NCBI GenBank assembly: GCA_002359185.1
Contig: DEML01000040.1
Location: 60,879 to 87,295, forward strand
Reading direction: 5' to 3'
DNA from: Planctomycetaceae bacterium UBA2671
Lineage (GTDB): Bacteria > Planctomycetota > Planctomycetia > Planctomycetales > Planctomycetaceae
DNA length: 26,417 nt
A program made the position numbers and the translations under genes. Each line of letters opens with the position of its first letter. Positions within the stretch are counted from its first letter, which is position 1. Positions 1 through 8,330 of this stretch are shown here, one piece after another. The notes beneath the pieces are model-generated. The model was not told the origin of the DNA, did not search any database, and saw only the letters and a program-made list of their open reading frames with translations.

Positions 1-27
1 CACGATCACGATCACGATCACGGATAA
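1..27 (+). CDS. C-terminal tail of an upstream protein, cut by the window edge
   Basis: Reading frame 1 from the first base gives HDHDHDHG followed by a TAA stop at 25-27. An alternating His-Asp tail of this sort is typical of the C-terminus of a metal-handling or low-complexity planctomycete protein, but only eight residues are visible and no family can be named. The alternating gatcac units are an imperfect tandem DNA repeat, so length variation is possible. A distant relationship to the His-rich segment of the LysM protein at the other end of the window cannot be judged. That the frame is coding is an inference from the clean repeat running into a stop. Confidence 0.45.
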   Translation, partial: HDHDHDHG

Positions 28-153
28 ATGCCCAGTGTCGAGAGGCCAGTGGCCAGAGTGATGTGTGGTCGAATAATAAAGAAGAGACGAGTGAATCCGA
101 ATCCCGCGTATTTCAGAACTCTATTCACTATTAACTAACAACTAGCGCCTATC

Positions 154-642
154 ATGTTCACCGAACTCGAACTCACTCTTGCTCTTGCGGCTGGGATCCT
201 GCTGACCAGTGGGATGCTGATGTGGCGAGGGTCTGCCAGTCGGCATCGAATTTCGCGCCGAGATCCTCTCCGCGAGAACGAACGCGAACAGCAGAAGAAA
301 TCGAAATCTCCCGAAGGTCTGCTGCACGAAATGGAAGTCCGGCTGTTCGATTACGGTCGCGAAGTCGAAGGCCGGGTAGAGACGACGCTCAATGTGCTCG
401 ACCGCTTAATTATCGATGCCGAGTCGGAAATTGATCGCCTGGAGGATTTGCTGAATTTATCGCGAGCCGACCGCATTCCTGAGAACAAAGCCGCATCACT
501 TGATGAGAACTCGCTGGCACGCATTACAGAGTTGCGAGGAGCAGGGCTGTCCGATGAAGAAATCGCCCGTTGCCTGCAATGCGATGTGAGTCTGGTTCGT
601 AATTATCTGGATGGCGGGAATCAGGATCGTCGAGCTGCTTAA
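154..642 (+). CDS. Membrane-anchored coiled-coil protein with C-terminal HTH-like helix pair
   Basis: The protein has 162 residues. Residues about 5-24 form one hydrophobic segment near the N-terminus, followed by a very basic stretch (about 30-50). Residues about 55-105 are a charged heptad-like helix rich in Glu, Leu and Arg, and a short compact C-terminal segment contains LSDEEIARCLQCDVSLVRNY. This last part has the spacing of a small helix-turn-helix, like those ending DUF6115/SwrB-type proteins of Firmicutes. The overall plan (TM anchor, coiled coil, HTH-like end) is the same, but I cannot assign homology. The start ATG has no clear Shine-Dalgarno. It follows the preceding gene by about 126 nt and is probably expressed alone or with it. 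Function unknown; DNA binding is not implied, because such helix pairs are often protein-binding. Confidence 0.7.
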   Translation: MFTELELTLALAAGILLTSGMLMWRGSASRHRISRRDPLRENEREQQKKSKSPEGLLHEMEVRLFDYGREVEGRVETTLNVLDRLIIDAESEIDRLEDLLNLSRADRIPENKAASLDENSLARITELRGAGLSDEEIARCLQCDVSLVRNYLDGGNQDRRAA

Positions 643-744
643 ATTTGGAATTGCTCTTCGCACTTGATTTTAATTTCTGTGATATTCAGAGAATTTAATT
701 CCATTTCCAGCTTCGAAGCGAACACTTGAATCTGATTTATTGTC

Positions 745-1350
745 ATGTCTGGCAGTATGAAATATTTGAAACAGATACGAGCCGACTTCAATCGCAATAG
801 TATTGTTGTCTATCAGGCCTACCGCGATGACATTGCAAAACCAACTCTTGAAAAAGGTCGATTCATTGCTCCTTTTTCATGGAATCGGATGACGTGGATC
901 AAGCCTTCCTTTCTGTGGATGATGGCTCGCAGTAATTGGGCACAAAAGTCTGGACAGGAGAATGTGCTGGCCATTCGTATTACACGAGAAGGCTGGGAAA
1001 AGGCATTATCATTGGGTGTACTGACGAGTTTTGAACCCTCTACTCACGGAAATCCTAACCAGTGGAGAGAACATTTCGATCAATCGAAAGTTCACATTCA
1101 ATGGGATCCGGAACGAACTATTCATGGGAAGAAACTGGATCAGCGTTCCATACAAGTTGGATTGAGCAGGCATATCATCAAAGAATTTACAGAAGAATGG
1201 ATTCTCGAAATTCAAGATTACACACCTTTGGTAAACAAAATACGCTCGCTATATCTCCAGGGGGAAACACAGCGAGCGAAAAAGTTATTGCCTCAGGAGA
1301 AGGTTTATCTCGTTGAGGAATCCATTGCCAAATCACTTGGGATGGTGTGA
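745..1350 (+). CDS. DUF4291 family protein
   Basis: The 201-residue product carries the hallmarks of DUF4291: IRADFN near the N-terminus, IVVYQAYRDDIA, GRFIAPFSWNRMTWIKPSF, LWMMARSNWAQKSGQENVLA and a basic C-terminal half with WDPER. The length is that of the whole family, so it looks intact. DUF4291 proteins are soluble single-domain proteins found sporadically in bacteria and fungi; I know no experimentally settled function for them. The most conserved block (RMTWIKPSFLWMM) is fully present, so the protein is likely active in whatever it does. An alternative start is the ATG at 757 (MKYLKQIR), closer to the usual family start; neither has a strong ribosome site. The gene is convergent with leuB, 12 nt apart, without an evident terminator between them. 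Confidence 0.88.
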   Translation: MSGSMKYLKQIRADFNRNSIVVYQAYRDDIAKPTLEKGRFIAPFSWNRMTWIKPSFLWMMARSNWAQKSGQENVLAIRITREGWEKALSLGVLTSFEPSTHGNPNQWREHFDQSKVHIQWDPERTIHGKKLDQRSIQVGLSRHIIKEFTEEWILEIQDYTPLVNKIRSLYLQGETQRAKKLLPQEKVYLVEESIAKSLGMV

Positions 1351-1362
1351 AGTTTTCTAAAC

Positions 1363-2436
1363 TTACCCCTTCAAAGCTGCCAGCACTTTCTCTCCCATTT
1401 CCACAGTTCCGAGAGACTTTCCGCCAGCGGCGATGTCAGCCGTGCGATGTCCTGCGTTCAGGACCGATTCCACGGCTGCTTCAATGCGGTCGGCCTCTTC
1501 GGTTAAGTTGAGAGAATGTCGCAACATCATTGCGGCTGCGAGAATCGTTGCGAGCGGATTCGCGATCCCCTTGCCGGCGATATCAGGAGCGGAGCCGTGA
1601 ATCGGTTCGTAAAGGCCAGGGCCATCTTCTCCGAGGGAGGCAGAAGGGAGCAGGCCAAGGGAGCCGGGGAGCATTGAGCCTTCGTCGGTCAGAATGTCGC
1701 CAAATAGATTACCCGTCACGACAACATCGAAATCGCGTGGGCGGGAAATGAGGTGCATCGCCATTGCATCAACAAGGACGACATCGTACTTCAAATCTGA
1801 GAAGTCTTTTTTGACGACGCCTTCCGCTGTTTTTCGCCACAAACGAGACACTTCGAGTACGTTGGCTTTGTCGACTGATGTGAGATGTTTACTGCGAGTT
1901 TGAGCGGCTTTGGCGGCGACGCGAACAACGCGTTCAATTTCCGATGTCCGATAGGTCATTTCGTTGGTGGCTACGGTTTCTCCATTTTCTTCCCATGAAC
2001 GCGAGTCTCCGAAGTAGATCCCGCCGGTCAGTTCGCGAACGAAGAGAATATCGACGCCTTCGATGATGTGTTTTTTCAGCGGCGATGCATCGATCAGCGC
2101 TGCGTAAGGCTTGATGGGGCGGAGATTGGCGAACAGGCCGAGTTCTTTACGGATTTTCAGGAGGCCGACTTCCGGACGGGTTTTTGCATTGGGATCATCC
2201 CATTTCGGACCGCCGACCGCTCCGAGGAGAATGCCATCCGAATTGCGGCAGGGCTCCAGAGTTTTTTCGGGGAGAGGATCGCCATAGGCGTCGATGGCAC
2301 AGCCGCCGATTTCGCCGGTGGTCATCTCGAAATCGTGCCCATGTTCGCTGGCGATGAATTTGAGGACCTTTTCCGCCTCAGCAACGATTTCCGGACCAAT
2401 TCCATCTCCAGGTAACAGAACCAGATTTGCACGCAT
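1363..2436 (-). CDS. leuB: 3-isopropylmalate dehydrogenase
   Basis: This cytoplasmic enzyme oxidatively decarboxylates 3-isopropylmalate to 2-oxoisocaproate with NAD+, the third step of leucine biosynthesis. The 357-residue length is standard. Visible signatures: LLPGDGIGPEIV at the N-terminus; GAVGGPKWD; substrate-binding Arg residues around 97-107 and 135 (RELTGGIYFG, with catalytic Tyr141); VDKANVLE with catalytic Lys190; metal-binding Asp223 (VDAMAMHL), Asp247 and Asp251 (GDILTDEGSMLPGSLG); and the NAD-binding loop GLYEPIHGSAPDIAGKG at 274-290. It is the NAD-dependent LeuB type rather than isocitrate dehydrogenase. No leuA, leuC or leuD is adjacent, so the leucine genes are dispersed, as often in planctomycetes. 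The start ATG has only a weak purine-rich site upstream. Confidence 0.97.
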   Translation of the reverse strand: MRANLVLLPGDGIGPEIVAEAEKVLKFIASEHGHDFEMTTGEIGGCAIDAYGDPLPEKTLEPCRNSDGILLGAVGGPKWDDPNAKTRPEVGLLKIRKELGLFANLRPIKPYAALIDASPLKKHIIEGVDILFVRELTGGIYFGDSRSWEENGETVATNEMTYRTSEIERVVRVAAKAAQTRSKHLTSVDKANVLEVSRLWRKTAEGVVKKDFSDLKYDVVLVDAMAMHLISRPRDFDVVVTGNLFGDILTDEGSMLPGSLGLLPSASLGEDGPGLYEPIHGSAPDIAGKGIANPLATILAAAMMLRHSLNLTEEADRIEAAVESVLNAGHRTADIAAGGKSLGTVEMGEKVLAALKG

Positions 2437-2845
<409 letters not shown>

Positions 2846-3100
2846 ATGATTCGCTCCGCATTTTTTTCAATTGGAATGTTTGTCGTGCTCTGCGGAGGCA
2901 CGTTTTTGATGGTGGATCGAGTTATCTTCAACGAAGGCTACGATCAACCGGCTCAGGTTCCTGTCCTGAGTGAATACATGACCGCCAATGCCAATCAGCA
3001 ATACGAATTGGCTCCTCCAGAATGGATGCCCTTCTCATTGCTGGCTCTCGGTTCAGTGACGATGCTGTACTCGATTGCTCTGCCCAGAAAACAGGTCTGA
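2846..3100 (+). CDS. Small membrane protein, two predicted TM segments
   Basis: The 84-residue protein has a hydrophobic N-terminal segment (about 4-25, FFSIGMFVVLCGGTFLMV), a polar loop of some 30 residues containing several Gln and Pro residues, and a second hydrophobic segment near the end (about 61-79), finishing in a basic tail RKQV. Both ends are predicted cytoplasmic with a periplasmic loop. The coding assignment rests on this orderly two-helix pattern and on a strong intrinsic terminator just after the stop (3126-3158). The ribosome site is weak. No family is recognised. It may be one of the small conserved planctomycete membrane proteins, with no function that I can infer. Confidence 0.7.
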   Translation: MIRSAFFSIGMFVVLCGGTFLMVDRVIFNEGYDQPAQVPVLSEYMTANANQQYELAPPEWMPFSLLALGSVTMLYSIALPRKQV

Positions 3101-3125
3101 ATTCCAGCCCTGATCACTATAGATG

Positions 3126-3160
3126 ACAAAAGCCTCCTCAATTTGCGGAGGCTTTTGTTC
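3126..3160 (+). terminator. Intrinsic terminator after the 84-residue membrane protein
   Basis: A 12-bp perfect stem, ACAAAAGCCTCC (3126-3137) with GGAGGCTTTTGT (3147-3158), encloses a 9-nt loop. The A-rich left and T-rich right ends of the stem give the usual A-tract/T-tract of a terminator. It begins 25 nt after the stop codon of the preceding gene. Confidence 0.85.
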
Positions 3161-3284
3161 GTTTCAGGACTCGATTGCTTGCATTTCTCGCTGAAATGGA
3201 TTTTGTATAGAAATTCCTTCGTAATGTCATATCATATGACCAGTGATTGATTGTAATTAAGATTAACTGATAGAAGAAAATGCC

Positions 3285-4112
3285 ATGTCAACGGGTGATG
3301 ATGATCTGTTTCGTCCCGAAGGGGAGCAGCCTCGCGAAAAACAATCGAGTGGCTGCGGTCTCCGTTTCGTTCTGATTATGTTAGCTGTGGCTGGCGGAAT
3401 GACGATGCTCTGCTGCTGCGGCATCGGGGTTTCGCTGTACTCGATGGCTCCAAGTTTCGAGAATAATCCCGCGACGGCCAAGGCAAATCTCGATGAGTTG
3501 ATCGATATTGAATTGCCTGAGACGTACAAACCGGAAACAGCCATCAGTATGGATATATTTTCTTTCGCGAAAGTGAGAGGATCTTTCATCGAGATCGATG
3601 AGAATGGCGGTGCACTCATCGTGGCTGGACTAAGTGGTCAGCTGGCTCAGAATCAAGATTTCTTCGATAAAGTAAGCGAAGAAATTAAAAAAGAAGCCAA
3701 TGACTCTGAAATGGAAATTCTGAGCACGGAAGTCAGGGAATTTGAAATTGGTGGAAAACCGGTCGAGTTCACGTTTCTACATGGCCGCGTGAAAGGCGAA
3801 GGGGGCAATGCGGAAGTTGTTGACAATGAGATTGTTGTTGAAGACGAAATCGTTGTTGAGAATGAAAATAATGATGCGATTGCACCTGAGGAAGGAACAG
3901 CACCAGCCGAAGAGGGGACTGACATTGCCGAACCCGTTGAGGGGAGCGAAGAGGTTAAGCCGGACGATATAAGACGGGAAGTTCGACAGGTTCGGGCAAT
4001 CCTGTCCGGCAAAGGGGGCAGCAAAGTCTTCTTTCTGTTGATCGTCGACGAAAGTAAGTGGAATGAAGAGGAAGTAATTCAGCTCATTGAATCCATTCAG
4101 GTTCCCGAGTAG
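3285..4112 (+). CDS. Single-TM protein with acidic low-complexity insert, function unknown
   Basis: The 275-residue protein begins with a short charged cytoplasmic segment (1-25), then one strongly hydrophobic helix with a Cys cluster (about 27-53, including MLCCCGIG). A folded extracytoplasmic part follows (about 60-170), with an alternating beta/alpha look. An acidic low-complexity insert (about 175-225) is made of degenerate EIVVE(D/N)E units, and a final segment of some 45 residues ends with EEEVIQLIESIQVPE. The insert splits what looks like one globular domain, since the C-terminal ILSGKGGSKVFFLLIVDESKW reads as its last strands. No family is recognised. It stands alone between two terminators. 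The ATG chosen is the first in frame; another ATG, out of frame, sits 5 nt upstream. Confidence 0.8.
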   Translation: MSTGDDDLFRPEGEQPREKQSSGCGLRFVLIMLAVAGGMTMLCCCGIGVSLYSMAPSFENNPATAKANLDELIDIELPETYKPETAISMDIFSFAKVRGSFIEIDENGGALIVAGLSGQLAQNQDFFDKVSEEIKKEANDSEMEILSTEVREFEIGGKPVEFTFLHGRVKGEGGNAEVVDNEIVVEDEIVVENENNDAIAPEEGTAPAEEGTDIAEPVEGSEEVKPDDIRREVRQVRAILSGKGGSKVFFLLIVDESKWNEEEVIQLIESIQVPE

Positions 4113-4239
4113 TAGGAGTCAGCTCTATTCCTAATTCAGAGGAATTCTGTAGAACATATTCTGCGGTTCCGTTTCCATAGGTATCCCATGCTTGCAATTC
4201 TGCAAGACTGAATCCTCCTCATGGAACGGTATCCGTGAT

Positions 4240-4644
4240 ATGCGATTTCTTCTTCTCATCGTATTTGCTCATTGTATTTTCGCTGTCGACATTCAGGCAC
4301 ACCCCCCACAACGGGAAGGGAACCATCCTGAGAGGCATGCGCACGATCTCTTTCGTCGCATCGATCAAAATCGGGATCAGTTGATTACTCCCGATGAATC
4401 CCCCAAATGGCTCATGCGTCGCTTTGCCAGGGTCGATCTGGACAAAGATCGGGCAATCGACTTTCCTGAATTCTTCTATATGTTCCAACGCCAGCAGGAA
4501 GAAGAGCAGGGGAGCGGGAGCAGGAACGAGATTGAACCGCCCGTCAGTGAAAACCCCGAACGACCAACCGGCACGCAACCGGTCACGGAAGAGTCAGAGC
4601 ATGAATGCGAACAGAATCCCAGAACACCTGTCCCAGTTATTTAA
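4240..4644 (+). CDS. Secreted EF-hand calcium-binding protein
   Basis: The protein has 134 residues from the ATG at 4240; an in-frame ATG 48 nt upstream would place 16 polar residues before the signal peptide, so 4240 is preferred (GGAACGG upstream). Residues 1-20 are a signal peptide (hydrophobic LLLIVFAHCIFAV, cleavage after IQA). Two EF-hand loops are visible: DQNRDQLITPDE (42-53) and DLDKDRAIDFPE (66-77), both with acidic residues at loop positions 1, 5 and 12, and Asn or Asp at position 3. The C-terminal 50 residues are Glu/Pro-rich and probably disordered. It should bind Ca2+ outside the cytoplasm. Similar short EF-hand proteins are common in planctomycetes; the partner is unknown. Confidence 0.85.
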   Translation: MRFLLLIVFAHCIFAVDIQAHPPQREGNHPERHAHDLFRRIDQNRDQLITPDESPKWLMRRFARVDLDKDRAIDFPEFFYMFQRQQEEEQGSGSRNEIEPPVSENPERPTGTQPVTEESEHECEQNPRTPVPVI

Positions 4645-4855
4645 CTGGGATGACCCTGTTGAAAAAATCTCCTGCAGACCGAACGTTTTCTCCTCATGAT
4701 TCAGCAGCGAATTATGAGGACCTGAAAGCGTATGACAAATTCGGTCTCGCACTGCGACCTCGAACTTGAGCTTCGGCTTGAATTCGGGGTCGCTTTTATT
4801 GCGTTGAATTTCAACATCTCTGTGAGATGTCTGTACTTGAGTCCTCAGAAGTAAG

Positions 4856-4879
4856 GAGTCCTTTGGGGACTCACTTTTT
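4856..4879 (+). terminator. Intrinsic terminator downstream of the EF-hand gene
   Basis: GAGTCC (4856-4861) pairs with GGACTC (4867-4872) around a 5-nt loop and is followed by ACTTTTTC on the plus strand. It lies 212 nt past the EF-hand stop and directly before the end of the convergent glycosyltransferase gene. A second small hairpin, ACATCTC-TGT-GAGATGT, is at 4814-4830. On the minus strand there is no T-tract, so it serves the plus-strand gene. Confidence 0.6.
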
Positions 4880-4911
4880 CCGTTTGTTTATACAAAATGA
4901 CTGAAGATATT

Positions 4912-6120
4912 TTACTTTGCGGATACGACGAATTCAGACTTTGATTCGACTTCCGTTTCGGAGCGATCGGTCCGTTTCCAGGTCGCTGATTGGGTTTGTG
5001 ATAGCCATTTCCAGAAGCCGCTCGCCAGAGCTGCGTTCATGTTGACGAACATCCAGGGGACGCGAGACAGTTTTCCCAATGGGCCGGGCAGAATGGACAT
5101 CGCCCCGCACAGAGCAATCAGATAGAAACCCGACTGAAATAATAACAAGGCCTGATACTGCGGCGTGATCGCGAGGAACCAGTTGCTGACCAGGGCGACC
5201 AGCATTGCAGCCGGACAAATCCAGCGAAGGACTTTGTGTGACCAGAATGCCCAACTGACCAAACCGTAGTGAGGAAGCAAAAGGGAACTCAACCAGACCA
5301 GCGATTGAAAGCCACCGGCTCCGATGCGGGAACGTCGTTTGAATTCGTCGCTGATGGTCGGAGCGGTTTCTTCGCGGGCAATGGCTTTCGGTTCGTATAT
5401 AAAGTGAGAACCCTGCTGATGAATCCGCATGCCGATCAGGAAATCGTCGATGATGGTCTGCGGCGGAATCGGTTGATAGAGTTCTTTGCGGATACCGTAA
5501 ATCGCTCCGTTCGCCCCCAGTAATGCCCCAAGTTGACCTTCCCACTCTTTGAGCTGGTTTTCGTATCGCCAGTAGATGCCATCACAATTTGTCCCCCCAT
5601 CGGCATCCGTCAGTATGAGGCGTCCACAAACACCGCCGACTTTATTTTCGGTGAAATGTCTGACCAGTTGTTTCGCGGCATCTTTGTCCCAGAAGGTATT
5701 GGCATCAGAGAAAAGTAGTATCTCTCCGGTTGCGGCTGCAAAACAATCATTGAGAACTGAGGCTTTGCCACGACGCACTGGAAACTGCAGTAAGCGCATG
5801 CGGTCATCGGGGATGGAAGCCACTATCTCGCCGGTTGCATCAAGATCTCCATCGACGCCGATCAAAATCTCGATCCGATCAGCCGGGTAATCGAGTAGCA
5901 AGGCATTGTGCAACCTCTGAAGAATGACATTTTCTTCGCAGTAGGCGGCAATGATCAGTGAGATTCGAGGCCAGTTATCAACGGGAATATTGTTAGCGGC
6001 TGGAGCAGTTTCCTGTGGTTTGTGCAGTTTTACAGCCATGCCGAGCATGATGGGATAGAAGACGTAACTGTATAGAATCAATCCCACGCTGAGCCAGAAT
6101 AGAAGTTGCAATGTCAGCAT
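4912..6120 (-). CDS. Membrane-bound family 2 glycosyltransferase
   Basis: The 402-residue protein transfers a sugar from an activated donor, probably to an extracellular or lipid-linked glycan. It has an N-terminal TM helix (about 3-27), a GT-A domain (about 50-270) and a C-terminal membrane region of three to four helices (about 275-385). GT2 features: PRISLIIAAYCEE (51-63), GVDGDLDATGE, RRGKASVLND (117-125), SDAN in place of DXD (Asp139), GANGAIYGIRKELY, and TIIDDF (222-227) as the catalytic-base region. The QxxRW motif of processive synthases is replaced by KRRSRIGAGG, which argues for a non-processive or variant enzyme. It follows the methyltransferase gene by 130 nt on the same strand. 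Substrate and product cannot be read from sequence. Confidence 0.92.
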   Translation of the reverse strand: MLTLQLLFWLSVGLILYSYVFYPIMLGMAVKLHKPQETAPAANNIPVDNWPRISLIIAAYCEENVILQRLHNALLLDYPADRIEILIGVDGDLDATGEIVASIPDDRMRLLQFPVRRGKASVLNDCFAAATGEILLFSDANTFWDKDAAKQLVRHFTENKVGGVCGRLILTDADGGTNCDGIYWRYENQLKEWEGQLGALLGANGAIYGIRKELYQPIPPQTIIDDFLIGMRIHQQGSHFIYEPKAIAREETAPTISDEFKRRSRIGAGGFQSLVWLSSLLLPHYGLVSWAFWSHKVLRWICPAAMLVALVSNWFLAITPQYQALLLFQSGFYLIALCGAMSILPGPLGKLSRVPWMFVNMNAALASGFWKWLSQTQSATWKRTDRSETEVESKSEFVVSAK

Positions 6121-6250
6121 GTGATGAATCTTTCAATTCTTGAAGACGAGTCCCCTCTTGTCCTGGAAGAAGGAAAGCAAACCTCTTCCCTATTAAAAGA
6201 TAGTTCAACTTGAATACTCGAGAGGGACTAAAATTTCATTCTCTACAGAA

Positions 6251-7249
6251 TCAGGCATTACCAGTACGATGCTTTGGGGTTTGCTGGACGATGTAATCTC
6301 GATTGGCAGGTAAGTCATTCTCAGTATTCACATTGGCTTTCATGCCGACGGTCCACATGTAGTCGGAGGCGAGGTCAGCAGGAGCGAATTCTCGAAACTC
6401 CTGAGCCAGTTCCTGCATGCCGTTCGTAATATCCTGCAAAACCCGCTCATCGACCCGAGTTTTCTCAATCAGACTCAAAAAGCCTGCTTCGCGGAAAATC
6501 CGGGAATACTGACTGCAACGCAGGCGATTGTGATAAGCCAGCCCGGAGCCGTGGGGCTTCCATTGAGATTCACTGAATTTCAGAAAGTTGCCGGTACTTA
6601 CGCGAAAATCATCGTTGGCGTAATGATCGCCAGGATTGAATCGATGCACAGCCAGTCCCCCCGGATTCAAAATCCGCCAACTCTCTTTGGCTATATTTTT
6701 CAAAATTTCCGCAGGGATATGTTCAAGGACATTGGAACTGACCACAAAATCAAAAGTTTGTGATGGATATGGGGTATTGGTTGCGTCTCCGGGGTAGACA
6801 TACCGAGTGTTCATCGTTTCCAGCAATTGAGACAAAGTTTTTGCCCTGAGCTCAATTTTCCGATAGCGTTTCCAGACTTCGTGCTTGTCCAGACTTAAGG
6901 ATTCACAGAACCAGTCGAGATGCTGCTCGGCAGTTTCAATCGCTTTTCGTGCAGAATCAAGCGATAACCAGGGATTTACATCGACCGTTTCAATCTGACT
7001 GGCTCCTGCCAGATAAAACGCGAGTGGAGTGAATGGATGCCAGCCTGTCCCGACCTCGTAGCAGGTGGTGTCTTCAATTTGCTGGCCAGTTTCCCGAATG
7101 AGTTCTATGAGTTCGATCGCGCGGATGAAATCACGTCGCGGTTGCGGTCGGGTTGTCCCTAGAATTCTCTGAATGGATAGATAGGCTGTTTTTCCACCCG
7201 GCATCACACTCAACTGACGAAGAATGAAAGATTTCAGCTGCCAACGCAT
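6251..7249 (-). CDS. SAM-dependent class I methyltransferase
   Basis: The 332-residue soluble protein has a Rossmann methyltransferase core. Motif I is CYEVGTGWHPFTP (63-75), the acidic residue after strand 2 is in ETVDVNPW (Asp90), and the Methyltransf_11-type block is FDFVVSSNVLEHIPAEILKN followed by WRILNPGGLAVHRFN. The N-terminal 50 residues and the C-terminal 90 residues are extra to the core and may bind the acceptor. It lies upstream of the GT2 gene on the same strand, which suggests that it modifies a sugar or lipid made by the same pathway; this is inference from context only. A GAGG about 10 nt upstream of the ATG supports the start. Confidence 0.88.
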   Translation of the reverse strand: MRWQLKSFILRQLSVMPGGKTAYLSIQRILGTTRPQPRRDFIRAIELIELIRETGQQIEDTTCYEVGTGWHPFTPLAFYLAGASQIETVDVNPWLSLDSARKAIETAEQHLDWFCESLSLDKHEVWKRYRKIELRAKTLSQLLETMNTRYVYPGDATNTPYPSQTFDFVVSSNVLEHIPAEILKNIAKESWRILNPGGLAVHRFNPGDHYANDDFRVSTGNFLKFSESQWKPHGSGLAYHNRLRCSQYSRIFREAGFLSLIEKTRVDERVLQDITNGMQELAQEFREFAPADLASDYMWTVGMKANVNTENDLPANRDYIVQQTPKHRTGNA

Positions 7250-7688
7250 AAGATTCGGCCTCGTAATTAGCTCGGAATTCTCTGTTATAAAATGGAATGC
7301 AGGTGAGGTCTCCGCTTAAATAACCACGTCGCCCCGGGAATATTTTAAGCATAGGTTGAGCAGATGGGAGCAGGTATTAACTCTTCAACAAGGAAAAGGA
7401 GAGTTCAGGCTTAATAGTCACAAAGTATGGAAGGCAATGACTTTATGGATTATAACATTCTCAGGAAGCAGGTCAGATTACAGGAAATCTCACTGTGATC
7501 CCATCAAAGCACTTGAATGAATTTTCCGATTCCCGCCAATTTTTTGACAAATACGATTGACTCATCCATTCAACATCGGAACAATACATTGGAATTGAGA
7601 CTCAGTCTCATCTAGAGGTGCGTGTTTCAAGTTTCAACCAGCCCCATTGCCCACCCCAATTTTGAATTTCCAATTTGAGGTTAAGCCC
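7250..7688. other. Long divergent intergenic region before the Bfd-like gene
   Basis: This 439-nt stretch separates the start of the minus-strand methyltransferase gene from the plus-strand Bfd-like gene. It holds a 7-1-7 palindrome at 7596-7610 (listed separately) and a TTGACA at 7544-7549 that could be a -35 box, without a clean -10 at 17 nt. Open frames here are short and look like non-coding sequence. No tRNA or other RNA was recognised. Confidence 0.5.
7596..7610. promoter_or_regulatory. Fur-box-like 7-1-7 palindrome upstream of the Bfd-like gene
   Basis: TGAGACT-C-AGTCTCA is a perfect 7-bp inverted repeat about one central base. The 7-1-7 Fur consensus is TGATAAT-n-ATTATCA; this site keeps the outer TGA/TCA and the inner T-n-A positions. 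It ends 78 nt before the GTG of the [2Fe-2S] gene. Since bfd genes are classical iron-starvation (Fur) targets in Proteobacteria, iron regulation is a reasonable inference. Planctomycete Fur sites are not well known to me, so binding is unproven. Confidence 0.5.
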
Positions 7689-7892
7689 GTGTCCGATCAG
7701 CAAATCATCTGTCGATGCCTCGGAATTCCCCGTAAAACCGTGGAACAGGCGATTGATGTTTTCTCAGCCGAGACGATTGAAGAAGTCGCCCGCTTAACCG
7801 AAGCTGGTACGGGTTGCATGTGCTGCCGCTGCAAAATCAAAGACTTGATTCAGGAACGAAAAGCGATGGTCAAGCAGTTTGAAGTTGCTTGA
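7689..7892 (+). CDS. Bfd-like [2Fe-2S] protein (bacterioferritin-associated ferredoxin family)
   Basis: A GTG start at 7689 is chosen because GAGG lies at 7677-7680, 8 nt upstream. An ATG 42 nt earlier would add residues that look like translated leader. The 67-residue product has the Fer2_BFD pattern: IICRC (Cys8, Cys10) followed 32 residues later by GTGCMCCRC (Cys43, 45, 46, 48) and a closing amphipathic helix. In E. coli Bfd binds bacterioferritin and passes electrons to release stored iron; related domains also occur in nitrite reductase and NifU. Six cysteines instead of four are unusual. No bacterioferritin gene is in the window. The Fur-like palindrome upstream fits an iron-homeostasis role. 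Confidence 0.85.
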   Translation: MSDQQIICRCLGIPRKTVEQAIDVFSAETIEEVARLTEAGTGCMCCRCKIKDLIQERKAMVKQFEVA

Positions 7893-7986
7893 GTGCTCTG
7901 TTGTTAACTGACTCGGCTCAACTGATCGCTTACCATTAATTAGTGACGCAAGTGTTGTAATTGCTCACTCCACCTTGATTTATGCT

Positions 7987-8014
7987 TGCCTTGCTTCGCG
8001 ATGCAAGCAGGGCA
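7987..8014. repeat. Imperfect hairpin after the Bfd-like gene
   Basis: TGCCTTGCTT (7987-7996) can pair with AAGCAGGGCA (8005-8014) with one mismatch around an 8-nt loop. It lies 95 nt past the Bfd-like stop. There is no T-tract on either side, so it may be a repeat or an mRNA 3' hairpin rather than a Rho-independent terminator. Confidence 0.35.
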
Positions 8015-8330
8015 CAGGCTGTCAGGATTAAGAGGTTATTCGTCATTGGGAACAAACTGCTCCTGAGTAATTCCGAACTGATGAGCAGTGGATTCAATCT
8101 CTCCCAATAAATTTCGATTTTTCTCGAAATCTGCTAAACTTAATGCCCTGAAAGGATTTCCTGCAAATATCGACTCATGAAAATGTCGAGAAAATAACAG
8201 GTAACTCTTACAAAACGTATCGGTAGTCTTGCCAGATATTGCGAATGCTGGTATCACTACGTCAGTATGACATCCGGAGAGCGCATTCACCTCCGGCATC
8301 AGATACCTATCGATGGGCAAGGAGGCCGCG

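Noticed and set aside
1..24. Tandem cacgat repeat considered as the end of a CRISPR or microsatellite array
   Set aside because: Six-base units run in frame into a stop codon; there are no spacers, so a coding His-Asp tail is the simpler reading.
8036..8320. Minus-strand open frame of 94 codons between the Bfd-like gene and rimI
   Set aside because: It begins with TTG without a ribosome site, overlaps the rimI leader and is not similar to any family I know. It is probably chance openness.
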